A stretch of DNA of 64,000 nt. Origin: SZUA-35 sp964351995. GTDB taxonomy: Bacteria; Actinomycetota; Acidimicrobiia; Acidimicrobiales; SZUA-35. The position numbers and the translations under genes are program-made. How positions within the stretch are numbered: the stretch's first letter is position 1; each line of letters starts with the position of its first letter. The stretch lies in NCBI GenBank assembly GCA_964351995.1, contig CAYGQE010000002.1, positions 62,001 to 126,000 of the forward strand, given 5' to 3'. The notes beneath the pieces are model-generated. The model did not search any database and had not been told where the DNA came from. It saw nothing but the letters and a program-made list of their open reading frames with translations. This document shows, piece by piece, positions 27,211 to 35,613 of this stretch.

Positions 27211-27995
27211 GCGAGGCGAACACGCGGTTCGAGGGGAAGGCGGCATTGGTCACCGGGGGAGGCTCCGGCATCGGCCTGGCTACCGCCAAACAGTTGGTGG
27301 CCGGAGGTGCAACGGTCACGCTGATGGGGCGAACCGAGTTGACACTCGAGGCCGCTGCTGCCGAACTGGCGACCTTCGGCTCGGCTGTTCGCACGGTTGT
27401 TGGTGATGTCGGCAACGAAGAGGACGTCGCGGCGGCGGTGGCTTCGGCGGCCGGCGATGGCGGTCTCGACTTCGCCGTGATCAATGCGGGCTACGGCGGG
27501 GCGGCACCAGTGGTCGCCACTGAAGCCGCTGACTGGGAGGGCATTCTCCACACGAACCTCACCGGTGCGTTCTTCACGATGAAGCATGCTGGTGGAGCGA
27601 TTGCCGCGAACGGCGGAGGCTCCATCTGTGCGGTCTCGTCGATCGCCGGGTCCAAGACGCATCGGTTCATGGCCAGCTACTGCGTCAGCAAAGCTGGCTT
27701 GGAGATGCTGGTGAAGAACGCCGCCGACGAACTCGGCGTGAACGGCGTGCGGGTGAACGCCGTCGCCCCTGGCTTGGTCGAGACCGGCTTGTCAGATGCG
27801 CTGCGGGGGAGCGAGGCCATCTACGGCGACTACCGGGCAAACATGCCGATACAGCGCCACGGCCAGCCGGACGACGTCGCCAACGCCATCGCGTTCTTCC
27901 TCTCCGACGCCTCGAGCTGGGTGACCGGCACCGTTCTCCCCGTCGACGGCGGCCACCACCTGCGCCGAGGCCCCAACCTGGACGCGTCGGCGTAG
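27207..27995 (+). CDS. SDR-family NAD(P)-dependent oxidoreductase
   Basis: A 262-residue classical short-chain dehydrogenase: TGGGSGIG cofactor motif near residue 14, the INAGYGG (NAG-type) motif, the catalytic Ser in AVSSIAGS, and Tyr158-x3-Lys162 (YCVSK). It ends with the usual FFLSDASSWVTGTVLPVDGG. It probably oxidises or reduces a hydroxy/ketoacyl intermediate made from the CoA ester of its operon partner. The ATG overlapping the synthetase stop is taken as the start; the open frame before it lies inside that gene. Confidence 0.9.
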   Translation: MSEANTRFEGKAALVTGGGSGIGLATAKQLVAGGATVTLMGRTELTLEAAAAELATFGSAVRTVVGDVGNEEDVAAAVASAAGDGGLDFAVINAGYGGAAPVVATEAADWEGILHTNLTGAFFTMKHAGGAIAANGGGSICAVSSIAGSKTHRFMASYCVSKAGLEMLVKNAADELGVNGVRVNAVAPGLVETGLSDALRGSEAIYGDYRANMPIQRHGQPDDVANAIAFFLSDASSWVTGTVLPVDGGHHLRRGPNLDASA

Positions 27996-28044
27996 CCGCC
28001 TTTGGCGTTCCCGATCTGCCTCATCTTTGTCACACCTGGTCGCG

Positions 28045-28050
28045 TAACCT
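28045..28050 (+). promoter_or_regulatory. Candidate leaderless -10 (TAACCT) of the AddB-like gene
   Basis: TAACCT lies six bases before ATG 28057, in the 61-base spacer after the SDR gene. There is no ribosome-binding site. Confidence 0.45.
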
Positions 28051-28056
28051 GCGGCA

Positions 28057-31000
28057 ATGAATTTGGTGATCACTCCATACGGGCGGCCAGCCACTGAGGC
28101 GTTGGCTCGTGCTGTGGTCGAGATCAAGGCCGGCGATGCGTTGGCACCCGTCACCGTTGTCGTTCCTTCGAACTTCGCCGGGCTCGTGGCTCGGCGCATG
28201 TTGGGCTCGGGCGATCTTGCATTGGGCGACGTTGCTGGATCTGCCGGCATTGCCAACGTCAGTTTCGTGACGCCGTTCCGCCTTGCCGAGCTGCTGTCGT
28301 CGGGACGCCTCGGCGAACGTCGCCCCTTGACCAACCCGGTACTCGGCGCCGCTGTCCGCGTCGCCTTGGCCGACAACCCCCGGCATTTCGCTGCGTTGGC
28401 CGAGCACCACGCCACCGAGCGTGCACTCGCTCAACTGACCGGCGAACTCAGCAACATCAGCAACTCGGCACTCGATCGAGTAGCCGGAGCATCTGCTTCT
28501 GCATCGTCGGCCATTGCCTTCCATCGTTCGATCCAAGCCTTGCTGACCGACTTCCACGACGAGTCTGATGTTGCCGCCGCAGCCACTCGTCGAACCGACC
28601 TTGGTCTCGACCCTGAACGCCTCGGTCACATCGTCTGGTACCTGCCCGCTCCGATGGCCCCGCCGTTGCAACGACTCATGCGAGCGCTCAATCTCGTCGG
28701 GCGCCTCTCCGCGGTTGTGGGCCTCACGGGCTCCGTGGACGCAGATCAACCGGTTCGTGATGCTTGCGCCGCTGCTGGATTCGATCTCAACTCGGCACCG
28801 GTCTCGACAACCGAAGCAGCGACGGCAAACGCCGCCACTGCCGACCGAATCATCACGGTCACCGATGCCGACGAGGAAGTGCGGGCCGTGGTCCGCGACA
28901 TCGTCGAACTCGCCAGCAACGGAACCCCGTTGGATCGCATCGGCATCTTCCATGCGTCGCCAGACCCGTACGTCCGGATCCTTCAGCAACAGCTGGCTGC
29001 GGCAGACCTGCCGTTCAACGGGCCGTCGCGTACGCGCCTTGCCGAGTCGGTTGCGGGTCGAACGGTGCTCTCGGCGCTCACGCTGCCGAGCGAGCGATGG
29101 CGGCGAGATCGGGTGATGGCGCTCGTCAGCGGTGGCCCGCTCCGAGTTGACGGCGAGCCGGTCCGCCCCTCGGCATGGGAACAGCTCACTCGAGACATCG
29201 GCGTGGTTGCCGGGCTCGCCGACTGGCACAGCAAGATTGCCAGGCGCCGCCACACGCTGTCGGCGAAGGCCGAGGCCGACATCGAGCCATGGCTGGCTGA
29301 TCGCATCGCCAGAGAGCAAGCCGACATCGACCAGATGTCGCACTTCCTCGAAACCACAGCGGCTCGAATGCAGCAGCTCGAGGCTGCCGGTGGTTGGGCA
29401 GCCAAGGCCGAGACGGCCAAGGCACTGCTGGTCGACTTGCTTGGCCCCGCTCATCGGCACACCGCATGGCCGGAGGCCGAGCAGGAAGCCTTCGAACGGG
29501 TCGAGGCCGCGATCGAACGGCTGGCCGTTCTCGATGAGATCGAACCATCCCCGAGCCATCAGGTGTTCTTGCGAGCCGTGACCGCCGAGCTCGACGTCGC
29601 CAGGGGGCGATCGGGACGGTTCGGAAACGGCGTGGTGTACGGCCCGCTGAGCTCGGCGGTTGGCCACGATCTCGATGCGGTCTTCGTTCTCGGGTGTCGG
29701 GAGGGCGTGTTGCCGTCGCCTCGCCGCGACGACGCCGTTCTCCCAGACAGCGCTCGAGCACTGGCCAACGGCGAGCTCGAGCTGCGGGCCGGGCAACTCG
29801 GCGAACAACACCGACAGTTCTTGGCGGCGTTGAGCGCAGCACCGGTCGGGCATCGCGTGCTCATGATGCCCCGTGGGGATCTTCGCAACAGTCGCGAATC
29901 CCTTGCTTCGCGATGGCTGCTCGATACCGCCAGTGCGCTCGCTGGTCGTCCGGTCAGGGCCACCGACTTCGGCGAGCTCGCTGGGGGTGACGGCGATGGC
30001 ATCATCGAGAACGTCCCGTCATTCAGGGCGGGGCTGGCCTCGGCCCGTCACCACGCAAACCTGGTCGAACGCGATCTGGCTTCGGTCGCCGAACACGTGG
30101 CTGTTGGTGGCGAGGCGGCTGACCACCCAGCTGCAGCTGCAGCCCGTCTCGGGATCGAGGCCAGCACGGCTCGACGAAGCAGTTCCTTCACGGTGTGGGA
30201 TGGCAATCTCGCCGGTCACGAGATCGGTTCGACCGCCGATCGGCCGCTGTCGCCGACTCGGCTGCAGACCTGGGCGTCGTGCGGCTACCGCTACTTCCTG
30301 GCCTACACCCTTGGGCTGGCCGAGCGAGACGACCCTGAACGGCTGATCGAGATCTCGCCCCTCGACAAGGGATCGGGCGTGCACACCGTGCTCGAGGAGT
30401 TCATCGAAGAGCTGCTCGAGTCTGGTGACATGCCAGAACCGAACGAACCCTGGAACCCGACACACCGGGCGAGAGTTGCGTCGCTGGCCGAGAAGGTCTT
30501 CGACGACTACGAGGCACAAGGCCGCACCGGCCGCCCGGTCCGATGGCAGATCACTCGGGAAGAACTGTTGATTCTGCTCGACGATTTCCTCACCGCCGAC
30601 GACGCGCACCGCAGCAGAAACCGAGCCACCCCCGTCGGTGTCGAGCTTCCGTTCGGCATGGGCGACGCCGACGCCGTCGTCATCGATCTCGAAGACGGGC
30701 GCTCTCTGCGATTCCGTGGCATGGCTGACCGCATCGATCGCAGCGAGGACGGTCGCACCTTCGTCACCGACTACAAGACCGGCAAGGGCAGGGAATACCA
30801 GGGCATCGATCAGAACGACCCGGTCAAGGAAGGCACGACCCTGCAGCTCGGGCTCTACGCCGAGGCGGCCCGTCAATTGCTTGGTGCTGAAGAGGTCGAC
30901 GCTCACTATTGGCTGGTGAATCGTGCCGCGAACCACGCTCGCGTCGGCTATCAGTGGACCGCCGATCGTCGTGAGCGTCTCGTACAGATCCTCACCGTCA

Positions 31001-31233
31001 TCGCCGATGGCATCGAGGGCGGCGAGTTCGCCACCGACCCAGGTGAGTGGAACAGCTTCCGCGGAACCAACGAGAACTGTGGGTACTGCCCGTTCGACTC
31101 GGTGTGCGATCGCGAACGAGGTGAACACGCCATCGAGAAGGAGGCAGCACTCACGCATCGACCGGGCTTGGTCTGGATCGACCCGGCTGATCTGGCGAAG
31201 AGCGACCAACCGGACAGCGACGGGCCCAGCTGA
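28057..31233 (+). CDS. AddB-like PD-(D/E)XK nuclease with Fe-S cluster
   Basis: A 1058-residue protein with the AddB architecture: an inactive helicase-like N-terminal part and a C-terminal RecB-type nuclease. Where AddB and helicases have Walker A, this protein reads TPYGRPATEAL, so no functional P-loop is visible. The nuclease core is in FVTDYKTGKGREYQG (near residues 903-917). Four cysteines fit the AddB 4Fe-4S cluster: C742 (TWASCGYRYF), C1008, C1011 and C1017 (C-x2-C-x5-C). It pairs with the AddA-like gene downstream (TGATG overlap). Together they would resect double-strand ends for recombination. Absence of Walker A separates the pair from mycobacterial AdnAB, in which both subunits have motor domains. 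Confidence 0.85.
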   Translation: MNLVITPYGRPATEALARAVVEIKAGDALAPVTVVVPSNFAGLVARRMLGSGDLALGDVAGSAGIANVSFVTPFRLAELLSSGRLGERRPLTNPVLGAAVRVALADNPRHFAALAEHHATERALAQLTGELSNISNSALDRVAGASASASSAIAFHRSIQALLTDFHDESDVAAAATRRTDLGLDPERLGHIVWYLPAPMAPPLQRLMRALNLVGRLSAVVGLTGSVDADQPVRDACAAAGFDLNSAPVSTTEAATANAATADRIITVTDADEEVRAVVRDIVELASNGTPLDRIGIFHASPDPYVRILQQQLAAADLPFNGPSRTRLAESVAGRTVLSALTLPSERWRRDRVMALVSGGPLRVDGEPVRPSAWEQLTRDIGVVAGLADWHSKIARRRHTLSAKAEADIEPWLADRIAREQADIDQMSHFLETTAARMQQLEAAGGWAAKAETAKALLVDLLGPAHRHTAWPEAEQEAFERVEAAIERLAVLDEIEPSPSHQVFLRAVTAELDVARGRSGRFGNGVVYGPLSSAVGHDLDAVFVLGCREGVLPSPRRDDAVLPDSARALANGELELRAGQLGEQHRQFLAALSAAPVGHRVLMMPRGDLRNSRESLASRWLLDTASALAGRPVRATDFGELAGGDGDGIIENVPSFRAGLASARHHANLVERDLASVAEHVAVGGEAADHPAAAAARLGIEASTARRSSSFTVWDGNLAGHEIGSTADRPLSPTRLQTWASCGYRYFLAYTLGLAERDDPERLIEISPLDKGSGVHTVLEEFIEELLESGDMPEPNEPWNPTHRARVASLAEKVFDDYEAQGRTGRPVRWQITREELLILLDDFLTADDAHRSRNRATPVGVELPFGMGDADAVVIDLEDGRSLRFRGMADRIDRSEDGRTFVTDYKTGKGREYQGIDQNDPVKEGTTLQLGLYAEAARQLLGAEEVDAHYWLVNRAANHARVGYQWTADRRERLVQILTVIADGIEGGEFATDPGEWNSFRGTNENCGYCPFDSVCDRERGEHAIEKEAALTHRPGLVWIDPADLAKSDQPDSDGPS

Positions 31234-34200
31234 TGATGCCGCTGGATCAAGACACCCGCAATCTCATCACGGTTCAGGGCCTCGACCAGACGCTGTTCGT
31301 CGAAGCTGGCGCTGGCAGCGGAAAGACGAGTGCGCTCGTCGAACGAATCGTGAACCTCGTGATCATCCAGGGAGTCCGTCTCTCCAACGTCGCCGCCATC
31401 ACCTTCACCGAGGCTGCTGCGGCCGAACTGCAAGCCCGTATCCGAGTGCGTTTCGAGCAGCTGCGTGACGATTCGGAGCAGTCCGACGATCAGCGCAAGC
31501 GGGCTAGCGAGGCCATCGCCGACGCCGATCTGGCTGCGATCTCCACACTCCACGGCTTTGCCAGTCGGATCTTGTCCGAGTTCGCTGTTGCCGCTGGCCT
31601 GCCGCCGCAGGTTCGAGTGCTCGATGAAGTGTCGTCTCAGCTTGCGCACGAAGACCGATGGCACCGCTTCGTCGACGCGCTCTACGAAGACCCGACCAAC
31701 GAAGAGTTGCTGATCCGGGCCGCCCTGCTCAACGTTGCGCTCGAGCCGACGTACCCGAAGCACTCGACGCTCAAAGATGTCGCCATCGACTTGAACCAGA
31801 ACTTCGACCGGCTGGGCCCGCTCGCAGCCCAAGCCGACGACCCAATGGTGCCACTGCCGCCGCTCGACTTCTCGGCCTTCGATGCTGCAGCATTCGAGCT
31901 CGTGAACGGTCTCGACACCTGCTCTGACCCGACCGATCTGTTCTACGAACATCTCACGCAGAGACTGCTGCCGGAGTTGGCCAGACTGGCCAGCATCGAG
32001 GACCCCGATCGCCGTCTTGCTGCGCTGGCCGAGATCAAGGAATTCAAGAAGGGTCGGGGCGGCAAGAAGGGCAACTGGACAGATCTCGCCGGTCTCCGCG
32101 CCATCATCACTGAACTCGATGCAGCACGAGAGCACATCGTCACCGAGGCTTCGGCTGAGGTGATCCAGCGGTTGCTGATCCCGATGGCTGCCGAATGCCT
32201 CGCCGCTGCTGAACAACGCCGCTCTGAGGGAGGGCTCGAGTTCCACGACCTGTTGGTGCTCGCTCGCGAGATGCTGCGGGTTAGCGATGAGGCTCGTCTG
32301 GCGCTGCACGATCGCTACACCCATCTGTTGCTCGATGAGTTCCAGGACACCGACCCGATGCAGATCGAACTGGCGCTTCGCATTGCCACGGCCGTTTCCA
32401 CCGGTTCCGAAGACTGGGAAGCGCTCGATGTCGAGGCTGGACGTTTGTTCTTCGTCGGCGATCCGAAACAGTCGATCTACCGTTTCCGGCGAGCCGATAT
32501 CGGCCTCTTTCTTCGAGCCCGCGAACGATTCGGCCCCGAGGGCACCTACGCCAAACTCACGACAAACTTCCGCACGGTCGAGCCCATCCTCGACTGGGTC
32601 AACGTGTTGTTCACCCAGCTCATGGGTGCGGGCGATGGCGATCGTCAACCGGCCTACGAACCGCTGGTGGCGTTCCGGGGGGCCGACTCTGGGGTCGACC
32701 ATCGACCGGTCCTGCTCGGCGGTCCTCATCCAGACACGAAGGTCAAGGCGGCAGAGCTCCGCGAGCTCGAGGCAGCCGATGTTGCCGGAGTGGTGGCCGA
32801 CATCGTTGCCCACCCTGAGGCGTGGCCGGTCGGCGATGGTCAGGGCGGCTGGCGCCCGGCGGAGCTGTCTGATGTCGCGATTCTGGTGCCGACCCGCACG
32901 TCGCTGCCGTTCTTGCGAACCGAACTCGACGAAGCCGACATCTCCTACCGCTTGTCGACGGGCACGCTTGTGTACGCAACGCAGGAGGTCAGTGATGCGC
33001 TGGCCGCGTTGCGAGCTGTCGATGATCCGACTGACGCACTGAGTCTTGTGGCGGCGTTGCGTTCGCCGTTGTTTGCCTGTTCTGACCCCGATCTCTTCAC
33101 CTTCGTCTCCGGTGGAGGTCAGTGGGATCTACGCCACGAGCCGCCAGCTGGTGTGGCCGATGATCACCCCGTTCGCATTGCATTGGCGGGGCTGCGCTCA
33201 CTATGGGAGAACCGTTGGTGGACCACGCCGTCGACGCTGCTCGACCAACTGCTTCGTGAGCGCTCGGCGGCCATGCTGGGCTTCGGTTCGGTTCGCCCGG
33301 CCGATGTGTGGCGCCGACTTCGTTTCTTGCTCGATCAGGCTCGATCCTTCGAAGAATCGGTCGGGGGAGATCTGCGAGCGTTCCTGGACTGGGCTGCGTT
33401 GCAAGGCGCCGACCTCGCCAGGGTGCACGAGCCGATCCTTCCCGAAACCGACGACGACGCCGTGAGGATCATGACCGTTCACGGCTCGAAGGGGCTCGAG
33501 TTCCCCATCACGATCTTGTCGGGGCTCACGACCAAGCTCGACAGCCGCCGTCCCGGCATCGGGGTGCTCTGGAACGACGAAGACCTTCCTGAAGTTCGGG
33601 TTCGTTCGACCGCCGCAACCCTCGGATTCGCCGCCACATCGACCGTTGAATCCGAGATGGACACCCATGAGAAGCAACGCTTGCTGTACGTCGGCCTGAC
33701 CCGCGCCCGCGATCATCTCGTCGTTTCAGCTCATCACAAGCAGAATCAGTCCAGCAGCAGCTTTGGCGGAATCGTGTGGAACAAAGTGGACAGCGTCGAC
33801 TTGTGGCGTCGATTCGAACCCGGCGATGGTCTGCCCGTCGCAGTGCCAGGGCCCCGGGCCATCCCGTTCCCGTTGGACGACCGAGAGCGCTGGCAACGCG
33901 ATCGTGCGGGCCTCGCTGCAACGGCAGCGACACCTCGTGTGGTGTCCGCCACCGGCGTCGCCACGGCGGCGCTTGCGCTACCGATCACCGACCCAAACCT
34001 CGACGACGACGGTGCCGATCAAGCAGACGACGGTGTCGTGGCGACGCGGCGCCGGGGCCGGGCCGGTTCTGCCATTGGTTCGGCCACCCACGCGGTCCTC
34101 CAGATGGTCGACTTGGCCGACCCGGTGGATCTCGACTTGCACGTGCAGCAGCAGTGCGCCGTCGAAGCGATCCCAGAACACGAAGGTGTGGTGGCATTGC

Positions 34201-34580
34201 TTGCCCGCTCGGCATTGGCGTCGAGCGCCGTACAGCTCGCCATCGGAGTCACGCACTACAAGGAACTGTTCGTCGCTGCTCCGGTTGGTGATCGAGTGAT
34301 CGAGGGCTACGTCGACCTTCTGATCGACACCCCCGATGGGCTGATCGTGGTCGACTACAAGACCGACTCGGCGAGAACTGAAGCCGAAATCGACACCAAG
34401 CTGGCCTCGTATGAACTGCAAGGGGCCTCCTATGCCGTGGCGCTCGAAACAGTGACCGGGCGTCCGGTGATCGATTGTCTCTTCGTGTTCTGCAACACCA
34501 AGGGGGCGATCGAGCGATCGGTGGCTGATCTCGACGGGCTGAAAGCACGGGTGAGAGACCTCCTCAGCGACTCGGTGTGA
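31233..34580 (+). CDS. AddA-like UvrD/RecB-family helicase-nuclease
   Basis: A 1115-residue superfamily 1A helicase fused to a RecB-type nuclease. Helicase motifs appear in order: Walker A EAGAGSGKTSA near residue 25, motif Ia ITFTEAAAAEL, Walker B DEFQDTD near 368, GDPKQSIYRFRRAD, TNFRT, VHGSKGLEFP and LLYVGLTRARDHL. The C-terminal nuclease contains GYVDLLID and VVDYKTD (near residues 1027-1045). It is the motor and second nuclease of the AddAB-like end-resection complex. The ATG at 31233 overlaps the last base of the upstream stop; an ATG at 31236 is equally possible. Confidence 0.9.
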   Translation: MMPLDQDTRNLITVQGLDQTLFVEAGAGSGKTSALVERIVNLVIIQGVRLSNVAAITFTEAAAAELQARIRVRFEQLRDDSEQSDDQRKRASEAIADADLAAISTLHGFASRILSEFAVAAGLPPQVRVLDEVSSQLAHEDRWHRFVDALYEDPTNEELLIRAALLNVALEPTYPKHSTLKDVAIDLNQNFDRLGPLAAQADDPMVPLPPLDFSAFDAAAFELVNGLDTCSDPTDLFYEHLTQRLLPELARLASIEDPDRRLAALAEIKEFKKGRGGKKGNWTDLAGLRAIITELDAAREHIVTEASAEVIQRLLIPMAAECLAAAEQRRSEGGLEFHDLLVLAREMLRVSDEARLALHDRYTHLLLDEFQDTDPMQIELALRIATAVSTGSEDWEALDVEAGRLFFVGDPKQSIYRFRRADIGLFLRARERFGPEGTYAKLTTNFRTVEPILDWVNVLFTQLMGAGDGDRQPAYEPLVAFRGADSGVDHRPVLLGGPHPDTKVKAAELRELEAADVAGVVADIVAHPEAWPVGDGQGGWRPAELSDVAILVPTRTSLPFLRTELDEADISYRLSTGTLVYATQEVSDALAALRAVDDPTDALSLVAALRSPLFACSDPDLFTFVSGGGQWDLRHEPPAGVADDHPVRIALAGLRSLWENRWWTTPSTLLDQLLRERSAAMLGFGSVRPADVWRRLRFLLDQARSFEESVGGDLRAFLDWAALQGADLARVHEPILPETDDDAVRIMTVHGSKGLEFPITILSGLTTKLDSRRPGIGVLWNDEDLPEVRVRSTAATLGFAATSTVESEMDTHEKQRLLYVGLTRARDHLVVSAHHKQNQSSSSFGGIVWNKVDSVDLWRRFEPGDGLPVAVPGPRAIPFPLDDRERWQRDRAGLAATAATPRVVSATGVATAALALPITDPNLDDDGADQADDGVVATRRRGRAGSAIGSATHAVLQMVDLADPVDLDLHVQQQCAVEAIPEHEGVVALLARSALASSAVQLAIGVTHYKELFVAAPVGDRVIEGYVDLLIDTPDGLIVVDYKTDSARTEAEIDTKLASYELQGASYAVALETVTGRPVIDCLFVFCNTKGAIERSVADLDGLKARVRDLLSDSV

Positions 34581-34602
34581 TCTGCCGATGAGGTTTTGAC
34601 GA

Positions 34603-34630
34603 TTGACTTCGCCCGATCGGCCTGTATGAA
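34603..34630 (+). promoter_or_regulatory. Candidate promoter of ku-ligD, TTGACT-N16-TATGAA
   Basis: TTGACT at 34603-34608 and TATGAA at 34625-34630 are 16 bases apart, between the helicase stop and the ku start. Unlike many genes here, ku has a leader and a clear AGGAG at 34661-34665, six bases before its GTG. Confidence 0.55.
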
Positions 34631-34671
34631 TGGGACCCGGTTCGGCGGAGTGCTGACCGAAGGAGTTCGTC

Positions 34672-35613
34672 GTGCCCCGACCCATCTGGAGCGGTGCCAT
34701 TTCATTTGGCCTCATCTCGATCCCGATCCGCCTCTTTCCGGCGGTTCGGAAGAAGAACGTGTCGTTCAATCAACTCGATGGTGAGACCGGCGCCCGCATC
34801 AAGATGAAGCGCGTCTCGGCCGACACCGGTGAAGAAGTGGCGTTCGGCGACATCGTCAAGGGTTACGAGATCACCAAAGGCAACTACGTCACGATCACCG
34901 ACGACGAGATGTCATCACTGGATCCCAAGAAGAGTCGCACCATCGACATCGCCGAGTTCGTGCAGCTCTCCGAGATCGATCCGCTCTACTTCGACAGCGC
35001 ATACGTCGTGGCTCCCGACGAACTGTCGGCCAAGGCCTACGCCGTGCTCGAGCAGGCAATGGAAGCAGCAGGCATGGTGGCGATCGCCACGTTCGTGATG
35101 CGGACCAAGCAGTACCAGTGTGCGCTGCGAGCAGCAGATGGCAAGTTGCTGTTGTCGACCATGGTCTACGGCGATGAGGTCGCTGACTTTTCCGAGATCG
35201 AGGCGTTCGAGCATCTCGATGATGTCGAGGTCAAGCCCGCTGAATTGGCGATGGCCGAACAGCTGATCGAGTCGTTGACCGAGTCGTTCGATCCGCTCAA
35301 GTACGAAGACACCTATCGCGAACGGGTGATGGAACTGATCGCAGCCAAGGCCGAGGGGCAAGAACTGGCTCCGATCGAGGACGAAGGCCCGACCGCCGAT
35401 GTCATCGACCTCGCCGCAGCACTCGAGGCGAGCGTCGCCGCAGCCAAGGCGGCCCGCGAGCGCCACCCAACCGCCACCAAGGGCGATGAGGCCGCGGTCG
35501 AGGCTCCGACTGAAAAGCCCGCGGGTAAGAAAGTCACAGCGAAGAAAGCAACAGCGAAGAAAGCAACAGCGAAGAAGGCGGCCAAGAAGGCGCCCGCTCG
35601 CAAATCGGCGTGA
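34672..35613 (+). CDS. ku: Non-homologous end joining protein Ku
   Basis: A 313-residue bacterial Ku. The start RPIWSGAISFGLISIPIRLF is the family hallmark, and the core DNA-ring domain extends to about residue 255 (DGKLLLSTMVYGDEV; ...FDPLKYEDTYRERVMELI). The last ~55 residues form a Lys/Ala/Thr tail (repeats of KKATA, encoded by a 15-bp tandem repeat). Such basic tails in actinobacterial Ku aid DNA binding and threading. It binds broken ends and recruits LigD, which is encoded next with a GTGA overlap. The GTG start is supported by AGGAG six bases upstream. Confidence 0.97.
   Translation: MPRPIWSGAISFGLISIPIRLFPAVRKKNVSFNQLDGETGARIKMKRVSADTGEEVAFGDIVKGYEITKGNYVTITDDEMSSLDPKKSRTIDIAEFVQLSEIDPLYFDSAYVVAPDELSAKAYAVLEQAMEAAGMVAIATFVMRTKQYQCALRAADGKLLLSTMVYGDEVADFSEIEAFEHLDDVEVKPAELAMAEQLIESLTESFDPLKYEDTYRERVMELIAAKAEGQELAPIEDEGPTADVIDLAAALEASVAAAKAARERHPTATKGDEAAVEAPTEKPAGKKVTAKKATAKKATAKKAAKKAPARKSA
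35536..35580 (+). repeat. 15-bp tandem repeat encoding the Ku basic tail
   Basis: ACAGCGAAGAAAGCA occurs twice in a row (35536-35550, 35551-35565), and a third copy differs at two bases (35566-35580). Each unit encodes one TAKKA block, so tail length could vary by repeat slippage. Confidence 0.85.

Noticed and set aside
27997..28007. CGCC-TTT-GGCG hairpin after the SDR gene as a terminator
   Set aside because: Four base pairs with a three-base loop and no T-run; too weak to support.
28030..32813. Two long minus-strand frames (607 and 620 codons) opposite the AddB- and AddA-like genes
   Set aside because: Shadow frames of codon bias; the + strand shows complete helicase and nuclease motifs.
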